A stretch of DNA of 64,000 bases, from the NCBI RefSeq assembly GCF_947501405.1, contig NZ_CANMVK010000003.1:186001-250000 (forward strand), read 5' to 3'. Positions within the stretch are counted from its first letter, which is position 1. Each line of letters starts with the position of its first letter. The notes under the pieces are model-generated. The model was given only the letters and a program-made list of their open reading frames with translations, searched no databases and was not told where the DNA came from. Position numbers and translations under genes: made by a program. Positions 45,083 through 54,397 of this stretch are shown piece after piece. The DNA comes from an uncultured Hoeflea sp. GTDB lineage: Bacteria; Pseudomonadota; Alphaproteobacteria; Rhizobiales; Rhizobiaceae.

Positions 45083-46366
45083 TCAGGCCTTGCGGCCGCC
45101 TTTGACAAGCTTCGGTGCAGCCTTCCTGCCACGGTTTGCCTGGGCATTGGACCGGACGAAATCGAGGATTCTGGGTGCGATCTCGGCACGGAAACGCGAG
45201 CCGTTGAAGACGCCGTAATGGCCAACCTTCGGCTGCACGTAATGGTGCCGCATCTCATCGGGGATGTTGGGACAGATGGTCTGTGCCGCTTCGGTCTGGC
45301 CGACGCCGGAGATGTCGTCATTCTCCCCCTCGACGGTGAGCAGCGCAACATTGCGGATCGCCTTTGTGTCGACCAGGCGGCTACGATGCATCATTTCGCC
45401 CTTGGGCAGTGAATGCTTGATGAAGACGGTGTCGACGGTCTGCAGGTAGAACTCGGCCGTCAGATCCATCACGGCGAGATATTCATCATAGAAATCCCGG
45501 TGCCGCTCGGCGGAATCGCCGTCATCCTTGACCAGATGCAGATAGAAATCCTTCTGCGCGATCATGTGGCGGTCGAGGTTCATGGTCATGAAGCCCGACA
45601 ATTGCAGAAAGCCCGGATAGACCGACCGGGTGAAGCCCGGCAGCGGCCATGGCACTTGCATGATGACATTGTCGGCAAACCATTCAAGAGGCCTGTCCTG
45701 GGCGAGTTCATTGACGCCGGTGGGGTTGATGCGGGTGTCGATCGGCCCGCCCATCAATGTCATTGAGGACGGCGCGAATGTGTCGCCGCTTTCTTCCATA
45801 ACCGCGACGGCGGCCAGCACCGGCACCGACGGCTGGCACACCGCCATCACATGGGTGTCGGGCCCCAGCGCATGCAGCATGGAGATGATGTAATCAATAT
45901 AGTCATCGAGATCGAAACGGCCTTCCGACACCGGCACCATGCGCGCGTCGGTCCAGTCGGTGATGTAGACCTCGGCCTTGGGCAACAGCGCCTCGACGGT
46001 TCCGCGCAGCAAGGTCGCATAATGGCCCGACATCGGCGCCACGATCAGGATCTTGGGATCCGGGCGATGATTGGCGGGAAGGGTCCGCTCGAAATGAACG
46101 AGATCGCAGAACGGCCGCGACCAGACAACCTTCTCATGGACCGACACGGGTCCTGAGTTCAAGGTGGTCTGATCGAGACCGAATTCGGGCTTGCCGTAGC
46201 GGCGCGTCGTGCGCTCGAACAGCTCGAAACCCGCTGCCACCGCACGGCCGTAAGGTGTGTGGGAGATCGGATTGACCGGATTGCGGTAAGCCAATCGCAT
46301 CGCGTCGGCGTAGGCGCGCATCGGCGCCATGGCCGCGTGATTGAGCTCATACATCTGATAGAACAT
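45083..46366 (-). CDS. phaZ: Intracellular polyhydroxyalkanoate depolymerase
   Basis: MFYQMYELNHAAMAPMRAYADAMRLAYRNPVNPISHTPYGRAVAAGFELFERTTRRYGKPEFG; typical rhizobial PhaZ. Confidence 0.92.
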   Translation of the reverse strand: MFYQMYELNHAAMAPMRAYADAMRLAYRNPVNPISHTPYGRAVAAGFELFERTTRRYGKPEFGLDQTTLNSGPVSVHEKVVWSRPFCDLVHFERTLPANHRPDPKILIVAPMSGHYATLLRGTVEALLPKAEVYITDWTDARMVPVSEGRFDLDDYIDYIISMLHALGPDTHVMAVCQPSVPVLAAVAVMEESGDTFAPSSMTLMGGPIDTRINPTGVNELAQDRPLEWFADNVIMQVPWPLPGFTRSVYPGFLQLSGFMTMNLDRHMIAQKDFYLHLVKDDGDSAERHRDFYDEYLAVMDLTAEFYLQTVDTVFIKHSLPKGEMMHRSRLVDTKAIRNVALLTVEGENDDISGVGQTEAAQTICPNIPDEMRHHYVQPKVGHYGVFNGSRFRAEIAPRILDFVRSNAQANRGRKAAPKLVKGGRKA

Positions 46367-46678
46367 GACGTCGTGTCCCTCTTGCCGGCAGCCTGGCTGC
46401 CTGGTTCCCGCCATCTTACCCACCGCATCCTTGCAGCAATCTGACCTGTCGCGGCGCATGAACAGGCGCGGACCCTAACACGCTTTTGCTGCATAGCAAC
46501 AAAAAGCCCGGAGAAAGCAGGGGAATTGCGACCAACTGATGAGTTTGAAGTGCCGATTCAGCGCTTTACCGGCCGTTGCGGTGCCGCGTAGCGGGGTTTT
46601 TCGCGCGATCCACAGATATCCGAGGCATCCAAACGGCCTTGCGAAACCGGTGATCCGGCCGGAAAAACACTGTCACGA

Positions 46679-47689
46679 TCAGGCTGCGGCACGGCCCTGA
46701 TCGAGGTGTCCCAGATCGGCGAGTGCTTCCGCCACGGCCCGGTCAGGCGCGGTTTGTACAAGCGGACCGATCGCCGCCTCAAGCCTTACGCCCGACAACC
46801 GGTGGGGCCGGAACCAGAGATAGGATATCTCGGCTAGTTCCCTCCACATCGGCGCCACAAGGCCGCCGGCACGGATCAGCCACCAAGGGATACCAACCGG
46901 CCGGAGCCGCCGCCCCAGCGCGTTTTCCATATGCGCCTTCATCGCCGCGCCGCTTAGCGTGTGGCCTGCAAATGTGTAGGTTTTAAAACCGCTCTCATCA
47001 CTCCCCTTGCCGGCAAGCGCGACAAAGGCGCGAGCCAGGTCGGGCAGATAGGCCCAGGCGTGATCACGCTGCATGGCGGCCTGTCCAGTGCCACCGGGCC
47101 AGGTGAAAACGCCTTTCCCGGCTTTGGCGGCGATGGCCTGATCGAACCAGGAGCCGGTGCCGTCTCCGCCGTAGAAATCGCCGGCGCGCAAAATGATCGT
47201 TTTGACGCCCTTGCCCCTCCAGCCCGCTGCGGCATCCTGAAAGTGCTGCTCCATGGCGTTGCGGATGTCGCCCTTGACGGTGCCGCCAGCCATCGGCGTG
47301 GTTTCATCGACCAGATGCGGAATGACGGGTCCGTAATTGTAGACATTGCCGGCAAAAAGATGCAGCGAGCCGCTGGCGCTGGCCGCAGCAATGACATTCC
47401 CGGCCTGGATGAGGCACTCCTGCTTCCATCGGGTGTAGAGGGGATTGAGGCCGTTGAAGATCACATCGGCGCCCGCACACGCGTCGATCAGGGCCTGGCG
47501 GTCCATGGCGTCGGCAGTACGGCTTTGCGCACCGCCAAGTCCTGGCGGCTTGGTTCCGTCGCGTGTGACGGCGATGACGCGCCAGCCCTGGGCGAGAAAG
47601 GCGCGGGCAACCACGCGGCCCAGCCTGCCGCGCGCTCCGAGAATGGCGACTGTCTGCATGATCATCTCCCTGTTGGATCGGACGAGATC
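46679..47689 (-). CDS. NAD(P)-binding epimerase/SDR-like protein
   Basis: MQTVAILGARGRLGRVVARAFLAQGWRVIAVTRDG Rossmann fold; exact start uncertain. Confidence 0.75.
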   Translation of the reverse strand, partial: DLVRSNREMIMQTVAILGARGRLGRVVARAFLAQGWRVIAVTRDGTKPPGLGGAQSRTADAMDRQALIDACAGADVIFNGLNPLYTRWKQECLIQAGNVIAAASASGSLHLFAGNVYNYGPVIPHLVDETTPMAGGTVKGDIRNAMEQHFQDAAAGWRGKGVKTIILRAGDFYGGDGTGSWFDQAIAAKAGKGVFTWPGGTGQAAMQRDHAWAYLPDLARAFVALAGKGSDESGFKTYTFAGHTLSGAAMKAHMENALGRRLRPVGIPWWLIRAGGLVAPMWRELAEISYLWFRPHRLSGVRLEAAIGPLVQTAPDRAVAEALADLGHLDQGRAAA

Positions 47690-47772
47690 AGCATTGCGCA
47701 TTCATAATCAATTGAATATTGGGCATTCTTGTTCCATTATCATTCAATTATGAATGGACAAGGAGACCGATC

Positions 47773-48654
47773 CTGGACTGGAATCTGTTGCGCAGTTTTC
47801 TCGCGGTGGCCGAGACCGGCAGTCTGACGGCAGCCGCACGCCGGCTCGGCATGAGCCAACCCTCGATCGGGCGTCACATCAGCGAACTTGAGCGGCAGCT
47901 CGACACGCAGTTGTTCCGGCGCGGCCCCCGGGGCCGGGAACTGAGCGATCGCGGGCATGTGCTGATGGGCGAAGCCCGGCGCATGGGCGAGGCCGCCGAC
48001 GCCTTCTCGCGGCTAGCCCTGGGCAGGACACCGGGGCTCGCAGGCCCGGTGAGGATTACTGCCAGCGAAGTCATCGGCGCGCTGGTGCTGCCCGGCATCA
48101 TCACAGCCTTGCGCCGCGATGAACCATCGATCGAGGTCGAGATTGTCGCCTCCAATTCAGTGGGAAGTCTGCTTCGCCGGGATGCCGACATCGCCATCCG
48201 CATGATCAGACCGCACCAACTCGACCTTGTGATCCGGCATATTGCCGACATCCCGTTGGTGACTTGCGCGAGCACGGACTATTTCAACCGCGCCGGCCGG
48301 CCTGACAAACCCGCGGATCTCGCCGGTCATGATTTGCTCGGCTTCGATCGCTCGGATGAAATCATCGAAGGTTTCGCCAGGGCCGGGATCGCGCTTGATC
48401 GCAGCAACTTCAAGATCCGGTCGGACAATCAACTGGTGTTGTGGGAAGCAATCTGCGCGGGCGGCGGGATCGGTTTCGCGCAACGGCCCATGGTGGTAAC
48501 AACCCAGAATGTTGAAATCTGCCTGGAAACCATGCCGTTGCCGCGGCTTGAAACCTACCTCGCACTGCATGGCGATCTGAGGCAAAGCCCGCGCATTCGT
48601 CATGTCGCCGATTACGTCTATGAAGCGATGCGCGCCTATGCCGCCCGGGCTTGA
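47773..48654 (+). CDS. LysR family transcriptional regulator
   Basis: LDWNLLRSFLAVAETGSLTAAARRLGMSQPSIGRHISELERQL; SD AAGGAG 7 nt before CTG at 47773; the ORF track start (TTG 47719) lies inside the palindromic intergenic region. Confidence 0.88.
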   Translation: MDWNLLRSFLAVAETGSLTAAARRLGMSQPSIGRHISELERQLDTQLFRRGPRGRELSDRGHVLMGEARRMGEAADAFSRLALGRTPGLAGPVRITASEVIGALVLPGIITALRRDEPSIEVEIVASNSVGSLLRRDADIAIRMIRPHQLDLVIRHIADIPLVTCASTDYFNRAGRPDKPADLAGHDLLGFDRSDEIIEGFARAGIALDRSNFKIRSDNQLVLWEAICAGGGIGFAQRPMVVTTQNVEICLETMPLPRLETYLALHGDLRQSPRIRHVADYVYEAMRAYAARA

Positions 48655-48750
48655 CCTGGCAGGCGGGAGCAACAACTGTCGCTATTCATGGCGTCAATCT
48701 GGGTTTAGCCTCGTTGCGAAATTCACGTTACCGCAGATGATCGGAGCATC

Positions 48751-49968
48751 GTGGGAGCAAGTCCGTTGAAACCATTTGCCGGCAGTTTCACCCAGCAGGA
48801 AGCGCTTGATGAGACGGTTATCGCTGCCGCGGCCGACGTGCTGCGTACGGGCCGTCTGCACCGCTATAATCTTGTCAAGGGCGAAGTCTCTCAAGCGGCG
48901 CGCCTCGAACAGGCCTTTGCCGCCTATCAGGGTGCGCGCTACTGCCTCGCCTGCGCCTCGGGCGGCTATGCGCTGGCAATCGCGCTGAGGGCTGCGGGCC
49001 TTGAACACGGCGAAGGTGTGTTGACCAACGGCTTTACGCTGGCCCCGGTGCCGGGCGCGATTGCCTCGGCCGGCGGCAAGCCGGTGCTGGTTGAGATCAC
49101 CGAAGACATGGTGATCGATCTCGACGATCTGGAACGCAAGGCCAGGACCAGCGGCGCGCGGTTTCTGGCATTGTCGAACATGCGCGGCCATCTGGCCGAT
49201 ATGGACCGGGTGACAGATCTGGCGCGGGCCCACGGCCTGATCCTGATTGAGGATTGCGCCCACACCATGGGGGCTGCCTGGAACGGAACCCGAAGCGGCA
49301 ATTTCGGCCTGGCAGGGTGCTTTTCCACCCAGACCTACAAGCATCTCAATGCCGGCGAGGGCGGGTTGCTGACTTCCGACGATCCCGAATTCATGGCTCG
49401 CGCCATCATGCTTTCGGGCTCCTACATGTTTTATGAGCGTCATGGCGCGGCCCCGCCCGCGGAGGTGTTCGAGCGCATCCGGCTCGAAACCCCCAACATG
49501 TCGGGTCGGATGGACAATCTGCGGGCGGCGATTTTGCTGCCGCAACTTGACCGGCTCGACGATGCGATTGCGCGCTGGAACGAGCGCTACCGGGCCGTTG
49601 AGCAGGGGCTCGCGGGTGTGGAGGGGCTGGTTCTGCGCCACCGCCCGGCGGCCGAGGCCTATGTGGGGAGTTCGATCCAGTTCCGCCTGCCGGGCATTGC
49701 CGGCCACGCGGCCACCGGCTTTGTGGAGGACGCCAAGGCGCTGGGTGTGGATCTGAAATGGTTTGGCGCCGATGATCCGGCCGGCTTTACCTCCACTCAT
49801 CACAGCTGGCGCTATGTCGCAGCGCAGTCCCTGCCGCAGACCGATCATGTGCTTTCCAGCCTGTTTGACATGCGCCTTCCATTGACTTTCTCGATCGAAG
49901 ATTGCCGCCAGATCGCCGCCATCATCGCCCATTGCGCCAGCAAGCGCGTGTTGGCGCGGGCCAGTTAG
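48751..49968 (+). CDS. DegT/DnrJ/EryC1/StrS family PLP aminotransferase
   Basis: LEQAFAAYQGARYCLACASGGYALAIALRAAGLEHGEGVLTNGFTLAPVPGAI...LILIEDCAHTMGAAW...CFSTQTYKHLNAGEGGLLTSDD; GTG start. Confidence 0.85.
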   Translation: MGASPLKPFAGSFTQQEALDETVIAAAADVLRTGRLHRYNLVKGEVSQAARLEQAFAAYQGARYCLACASGGYALAIALRAAGLEHGEGVLTNGFTLAPVPGAIASAGGKPVLVEITEDMVIDLDDLERKARTSGARFLALSNMRGHLADMDRVTDLARAHGLILIEDCAHTMGAAWNGTRSGNFGLAGCFSTQTYKHLNAGEGGLLTSDDPEFMARAIMLSGSYMFYERHGAAPPAEVFERIRLETPNMSGRMDNLRAAILLPQLDRLDDAIARWNERYRAVEQGLAGVEGLVLRHRPAAEAYVGSSIQFRLPGIAGHAATGFVEDAKALGVDLKWFGADDPAGFTSTHHSWRYVAAQSLPQTDHVLSSLFDMRLPLTFSIEDCRQIAAIIAHCASKRVLARAS

Positions 49969-49975
49969 CGGCAAT

Positions 49976-50737
49976 TCAGTCGAGCACCCGGCGCATCTTT
50001 TCTGCCGCCTGGTTGAAATGCGGGATCAGACCTTCCAGCATCTCAAGCGATAGCCGCACCGTTGGCCCATGGCAGGCGAGTGCGGCGAGGAAACGTCCCT
50101 CCGCGTCGGTCACCGGCACCGCGATCGCGATCATACCGTCCATGAACTCCTCATTGTCGAACGCGAAGCCGCGTTTGGCGACAACTGCAAGTTCTTCAAG
50201 CAAGGCGTCAGGGTCGGTGATGGTCTTGGCTGTCTTGTGTTCGAGCATCAACGCCGACACACAGGCCCTGCGCTTGCGCGGCGGCAGGCTTGCCAGAAAT
50301 ACCTTGCCGCTGGCGGTGCAGTGAAACGGCACATGCGAACCGATCGGCAGTTGCACCCGGAAGGGCCAATCGGTTTCCACCCGATCGAGATAGCTCATGC
50401 CGTCATCTTCGGGCACCACGTAGTTGATGGTTTCCCCGATTTTTGAGGCAAGCTCGAGCAAAACCTGACGGCGGGCGATGTGGTCGCGCGAGGTCTGAAG
50501 CAGCCCTATGCCGATCCGGCGTGCGCGGCGCGCCGGCCGCAGCCGCTTGCCGCCAGGTTCGTAGACCAGGAATCCCTCGGCCTTCATGGTGGCGCACAGC
50601 CGATGAATGGTTTGCTTGGGCAGGCCGATCGAGCGGTTGATTTCGGTCGGGGTCAACGGCTCGCCGGCCTCGGCGATCGCCTCGAGAATCAACAGGGTTC
50701 GCAGGTTTGTGGCGATGCGCTGATCTGACTCGGACAC
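49976..50737 (-). CDS. IclR family regulator (candidate IseR)
   Basis: LLILEAIAEAGEPLTPTEINRSIGLPKQTIHRLCATMKAEGFLVYEPGG; divergent from the GMC dehydrogenase/TRAP operon. Confidence 0.88.
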   Translation of the reverse strand: MSESDQRIATNLRTLLILEAIAEAGEPLTPTEINRSIGLPKQTIHRLCATMKAEGFLVYEPGGKRLRPARRARRIGIGLLQTSRDHIARRQVLLELASKIGETINYVVPEDDGMSYLDRVETDWPFRVQLPIGSHVPFHCTASGKVFLASLPPRKRRACVSALMLEHKTAKTITDPDALLEELAVVAKRGFAFDNEEFMDGMIAIAVPVTDAEGRFLAALACHGPTVRLSLEMLEGLIPHFNQAAEKMRRVLD

Positions 50738-50773
50738 AACTATTCCAGTTCATGAGATTCGATAGTGCCAGAA

Positions 50774-50787
50774 GCAAGCGTGCTTGC
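50774..50787. promoter_or_regulatory. Perfect 14-bp palindrome GCAAGCGTGCTTGC in the iclR/GMC intergenic region
   Basis: Perfect dyad inside a longer imperfect one (TGCCAGAAGCAAGCGTGCTTGCCGTGGCA, 50766..50794). Confidence 0.55.
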
Positions 50788-50858
50788 CGTGGCATGAGAT
50801 CAGTGAATACGATGATAAACGAGATGTAAAGTCTCATTTTTTAGCTAATGGGTATGAT

Positions 50859-52460
50859 TTGGCTGAATTTGACGTGGTCATTGTGGGAGCGGGTTCTGCT
50901 GGTTGTGTTCTGGCCAACCGGCTTTCGGCTGATCCGGCCGTGTCCGTGGCGCTGGTCGAGGCCGGTGGCAGGGACCTGTCGCCGTGGATTCACGTGCCTG
51001 TCGGCTATTTCAAGACCATCAAGGATCCGGCACTCAACTGGATGTACCGCACCCAGCCCGACCCGGGGCTCAATGGCCGGGCGCTGAACTGGCCGCGCGG
51101 CAAGACGCTCGGCGGCTCGAGCTCGATCAACGGGCTGCTTTATGTCCGCGGCCAGCCGCAGGACTATGATCGTTGGAGACAGATGGGCAATGTCGGATGG
51201 GGCTGGGACGATGTGGCGCCATTGTTCCGGCGCAGCGAAGCCTGGGAGGATGGCGGCGATGACCTCAGGGGCGGCGACGGCGAGCTGACGGTTTCGCGGT
51301 CGCGCCAGTCCTGGCGGGTGGTCGACGCCTGGGTCGAGGCCGCCAAAGCCGAAGGCTTCGCCTTTAACCCGGACTACAACGGCGAAAGCCAGGAGGGGGT
51401 GGGGTATTTCCAGCTCACCGCCCGCAACGGGCTGCGCTGCAGTTCGGCGAAGGCGTTTCTCGGGCCGGCCCGCCGGCGTCCCAATCTGAAGATATACACC
51501 CATGTCGAAATCCACGACATCGAGCTGGATGGCCCGCGCGCCGTCGCCGTGCGCGGCCGCCGGCATGGATCGCCGCTGCGCATTGGCGCGCGTGGCGAAA
51601 TCGTGCTGTCGGCCGGAGCCATCGGTTCACCGCAGATCCTGATGTTGTCAGGCATCGGCGCGGGAACCGAGCTTGGCCGGCACGGCATTCAAGTGCGGCA
51701 CGAGATTGACGGTGTGGGCAAGAACCTGCAGGACCATCTTCAGGCCCGCCCGATCTATCGCTGCACCACCCCGACCATCAACACCCGCACCCGCGGGCTG
51801 TTCAACCAGGCACGGATCGGGTTCGAGTACATGCTCAACCGCTCGGGCCCATTGACCCTCGCCGCCAGTCTGGGCACCGGGTTTCTCAAGACCCGGCCGG
51901 ATCTGGAAACGCCAGACATCCAGTTTCACATCCAGCCATTTTCGGCCAACAACCCGACCACCGATACCGACGATTTCGATGCATTCACCGCTTCGGTGCT
52001 GCAATTGCGGCCCGAAAGCGCCGGCGAGATCCGGCTCAATTCGGCGCAAGCCGGCGATCCGCCGCTGATACATCCGAACTATCTCGCCACGCCGCTTGAC
52101 CAGCAGACCATCGTCGAGGGCATTCGCATGGCGCGGCGGATCTGCCGACAGTCACCGGTCCGGGAATTGATTGTCGAGGAGCATGCGCCCGGCGCCCCGG
52201 TCGCTGATGAGGATTTCGACGGGCTTCTCGACTGGGCGCGCAACACCGCCACCACGATCTATCACCCGACCGGCACCTGCAAGATGGGCGCCGACGCCAT
52301 GGCCGTGGTCGATGACCGGTTGCGGGTCCACGGGATCGAGCGGCTGCGGGTGGCCGACGCCTCGATCATGCCGAGCATCGTTTCGGGCAACACCAATGCG
52401 CCGGCCATCATGATCGGCGAAAAGGCCTCGGACCTCGTTCGTGAGGACATGCGCGCATGA
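50859..52460 (+). CDS. GMC family FAD dehydrogenase (candidate isethionate dehydrogenase, IseJ-like)
   Basis: AEFDVVIVGAGSAGCVLANRLSADPAVSVALVEAGG...PRGKTLGGSSSINGLLYVRGQPQDYDRW; likely TTG start; upstream of TRAP genes and xsc. Confidence 0.85.
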   Translation: MAEFDVVIVGAGSAGCVLANRLSADPAVSVALVEAGGRDLSPWIHVPVGYFKTIKDPALNWMYRTQPDPGLNGRALNWPRGKTLGGSSSINGLLYVRGQPQDYDRWRQMGNVGWGWDDVAPLFRRSEAWEDGGDDLRGGDGELTVSRSRQSWRVVDAWVEAAKAEGFAFNPDYNGESQEGVGYFQLTARNGLRCSSAKAFLGPARRRPNLKIYTHVEIHDIELDGPRAVAVRGRRHGSPLRIGARGEIVLSAGAIGSPQILMLSGIGAGTELGRHGIQVRHEIDGVGKNLQDHLQARPIYRCTTPTINTRTRGLFNQARIGFEYMLNRSGPLTLAASLGTGFLKTRPDLETPDIQFHIQPFSANNPTTDTDDFDAFTASVLQLRPESAGEIRLNSAQAGDPPLIHPNYLATPLDQQTIVEGIRMARRICRQSPVRELIVEEHAPGAPVADEDFDGLLDWARNTATTIYHPTGTCKMGADAMAVVDDRLRVHGIERLRVADASIMPSIVSGNTNAPAIMIGEKASDLVREDMRA

Positions 52461-52573
52461 GAACAACCGCACCGGCAGGTTCGAGCCCAAACTACCGCCG
52501 TCCGGAGAGCCTTCACCGGACGCACCGCTCACGTTCCAATCGAAGGCGAGACATGAAACGGGAGGAGAACCCC

Positions 52574-53692
52574 ATGTCGATACTAACCAACCTGACCAGA
52601 GGTGTGGCCGCGGCCGCGCTTCTGACGGCGGCATCGCTGTTCGGTGTCGCCGCCGAAGCCAAAACCACCATCCGGGTTCAGTCGGTGATTCCGAACACCG
52701 CCGATGAGGTGGTGATGCTTCAGAATTTCGCCGACGACGTCAAAGCCCTGACCGATGGCGAGGTAGAATTCGAGATCCTGCCCGCCGGCGCCGTGGTCGG
52801 CGTTCAGGAAATCCTCGACGCGGTGGATGCCGGGCTGATCGAGGGCGGCTTCGCCTGGACCCACTACTGGTCGGGCAAACATCCCGCGGCCATGTTGTTT
52901 GGCTCGCCGGTGGCGGGCGCCGGGATCGGCATCGACAACATCGCCTTCATGTCCTGGTATCTCAATGCCGGCGGCAAGGAGCTCTATGACCAGCTCTGGA
53001 AAGAGATGGGCGTCAACATCAAGGGCTTCATGCTGCAGCCGGTGGGGCCGGAAGCGCTGGGCTGGTTCAAGGAACCGATCGTGACCATGGACGATTTCCG
53101 CAAGTACCGGTTCCGCACCCCGCCCGGCATTCCGGGTCAAACCTACAAGGACATCGGCGTGGCGTCGGTTGCAATGGGCGGTGGCGACATTCTGCCGGCG
53201 CTTGAAAAAGGCACAATCGATGCCGCGGAATGGTGCTGCCCCAAGCCCGATTCGGTGTTTGGCTTCCAGAAGGTGCTGAAGCATTACTACCTGCAGGGCC
53301 TGCACCAGGTGGTGGTCAATGCCGATCTGTATCTCAATGGCGATGTCTACAATTCGCTGACGCCATTGCAACAGAAGGCCATTGAGGTGGCTGCCAATGC
53401 GTCGCTGATGAAGGCCATGGCCTACCGCATCAACGAAAACGGCAAGGCGCTGGACAAGCTGATCAACGAGGATGGCGTGCAGCTGCACGACACTCCGGCC
53501 GATTACTTCACCGAATATATGGCGGCCGCCAATGCCGCGCTTGAAAAGAACGCCGCCGAGAATGCGTTCTTCAAGACCGTCTGGGACAGCCAGAAGGCGT
53601 TCGCCAAAACGGCCGTGCCCTACTGGGCGCAGGCGCAGCGTACCAACGCCAATCTTGGCGCAGCCTATGCGGACACGCTGAAGAAGCAGTAA
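52574..53692 (+). CDS. TRAP transporter substrate-binding protein (DctP family; candidate IseK-like)
   Basis: Signal peptide then TTIRVQSVIPNTADEVVMLQNFADDVKALTDGEVEFEILPAGAVVGVQEILDAVDAGLIEGGF; followed by DctQ/DctM. Confidence 0.9.
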   Translation: MSILTNLTRGVAAAALLTAASLFGVAAEAKTTIRVQSVIPNTADEVVMLQNFADDVKALTDGEVEFEILPAGAVVGVQEILDAVDAGLIEGGFAWTHYWSGKHPAAMLFGSPVAGAGIGIDNIAFMSWYLNAGGKELYDQLWKEMGVNIKGFMLQPVGPEALGWFKEPIVTMDDFRKYRFRTPPGIPGQTYKDIGVASVAMGGGDILPALEKGTIDAAEWCCPKPDSVFGFQKVLKHYYLQGLHQVVVNADLYLNGDVYNSLTPLQQKAIEVAANASLMKAMAYRINENGKALDKLINEDGVQLHDTPADYFTEYMAAANAALEKNAAENAFFKTVWDSQKAFAKTAVPYWAQAQRTNANLGAAYADTLKKQ

Positions 53693-53707
53693 GCTCAAAA
53701 AGCCAAA

Positions 53708-53737
53708 GTCAGGCCCCGCAGTCATGCGGGGCCTGAC
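53708..53737 (+). other. Intergenic hairpin between TRAP SBP and small permease genes
   Basis: GTCAGGCCCCGCA-GTCA-TGCGGGGCCTGAC, perfect 13-bp stem, no U-tract. Confidence 0.75.
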
Positions 53738-53782
53738 AACCGGTTCGCCGGTAAGCAGCGCAATAATGCAAGGGAGGGCATT

Positions 53783-54397
53783 ATGGCCGGACACAATGAG
53801 GATGACATCGCCGAAATCGGCGACGAGCTTCTGGCCGAGCGGCGGGGCGGGCCGGGCGTACAAATGCCCGACGACATGCATCCCGCAGCCCGCGCAATCG
53901 TGCACGCAATTGATACGGTGTCCGAATGGGTCGGCCGCATCGTGGCGCTGCTGGTGGTGCCTATCATCCTCGCCATGGTCTACGAGGTGGTGGCGCGCAA
54001 GCTGTTCATCGCGCCGACACTGTGGGCATTTGATGTCTCGCGCATGCTTTACGGCATGTCCTTCATGCTCGGCGCCGGCTACGCCCTGATGCACGGGCTG
54101 CACATAAGGGCCGATTTTCTCTATCGCAATTTCGAGGTCAAAACCCAGGGACGGATCGACCTGGTGCTTTACATCGTGCTGTTCATGCCGGCGATGTTGT
54201 TCCTGCTCAAGGCCGGTTATGATTTCGCGCTGAAATCGATCCTGCAAGGCGAGCGCGCCGGCGACAGCACCTGGGCGCCAATTGTCTGGCCGGTCAAATC
54301 CTCGCTGGCCATCGGGGTGGCGCTGCTTTTGATGCAGGGCGTGTCGGAAATCATCAAATCCTGGTACGCGGCGACTCGCGGTCGGTGGCCGACATGA
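53783..54397 (+). CDS. TRAP transporter small permease (DctQ)
   Basis: VGRIVALLVVPIILAMVYEVVARKLFIAPTLWAFDVSRMLYGMSFMLGAGYAL. Confidence 0.92.
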   Translation: MAGHNEDDIAEIGDELLAERRGGPGVQMPDDMHPAARAIVHAIDTVSEWVGRIVALLVVPIILAMVYEVVARKLFIAPTLWAFDVSRMLYGMSFMLGAGYALMHGLHIRADFLYRNFEVKTQGRIDLVLYIVLFMPAMLFLLKAGYDFALKSILQGERAGDSTWAPIVWPVKSSLAIGVALLLMQGVSEIIKSWYAATRGRWPT

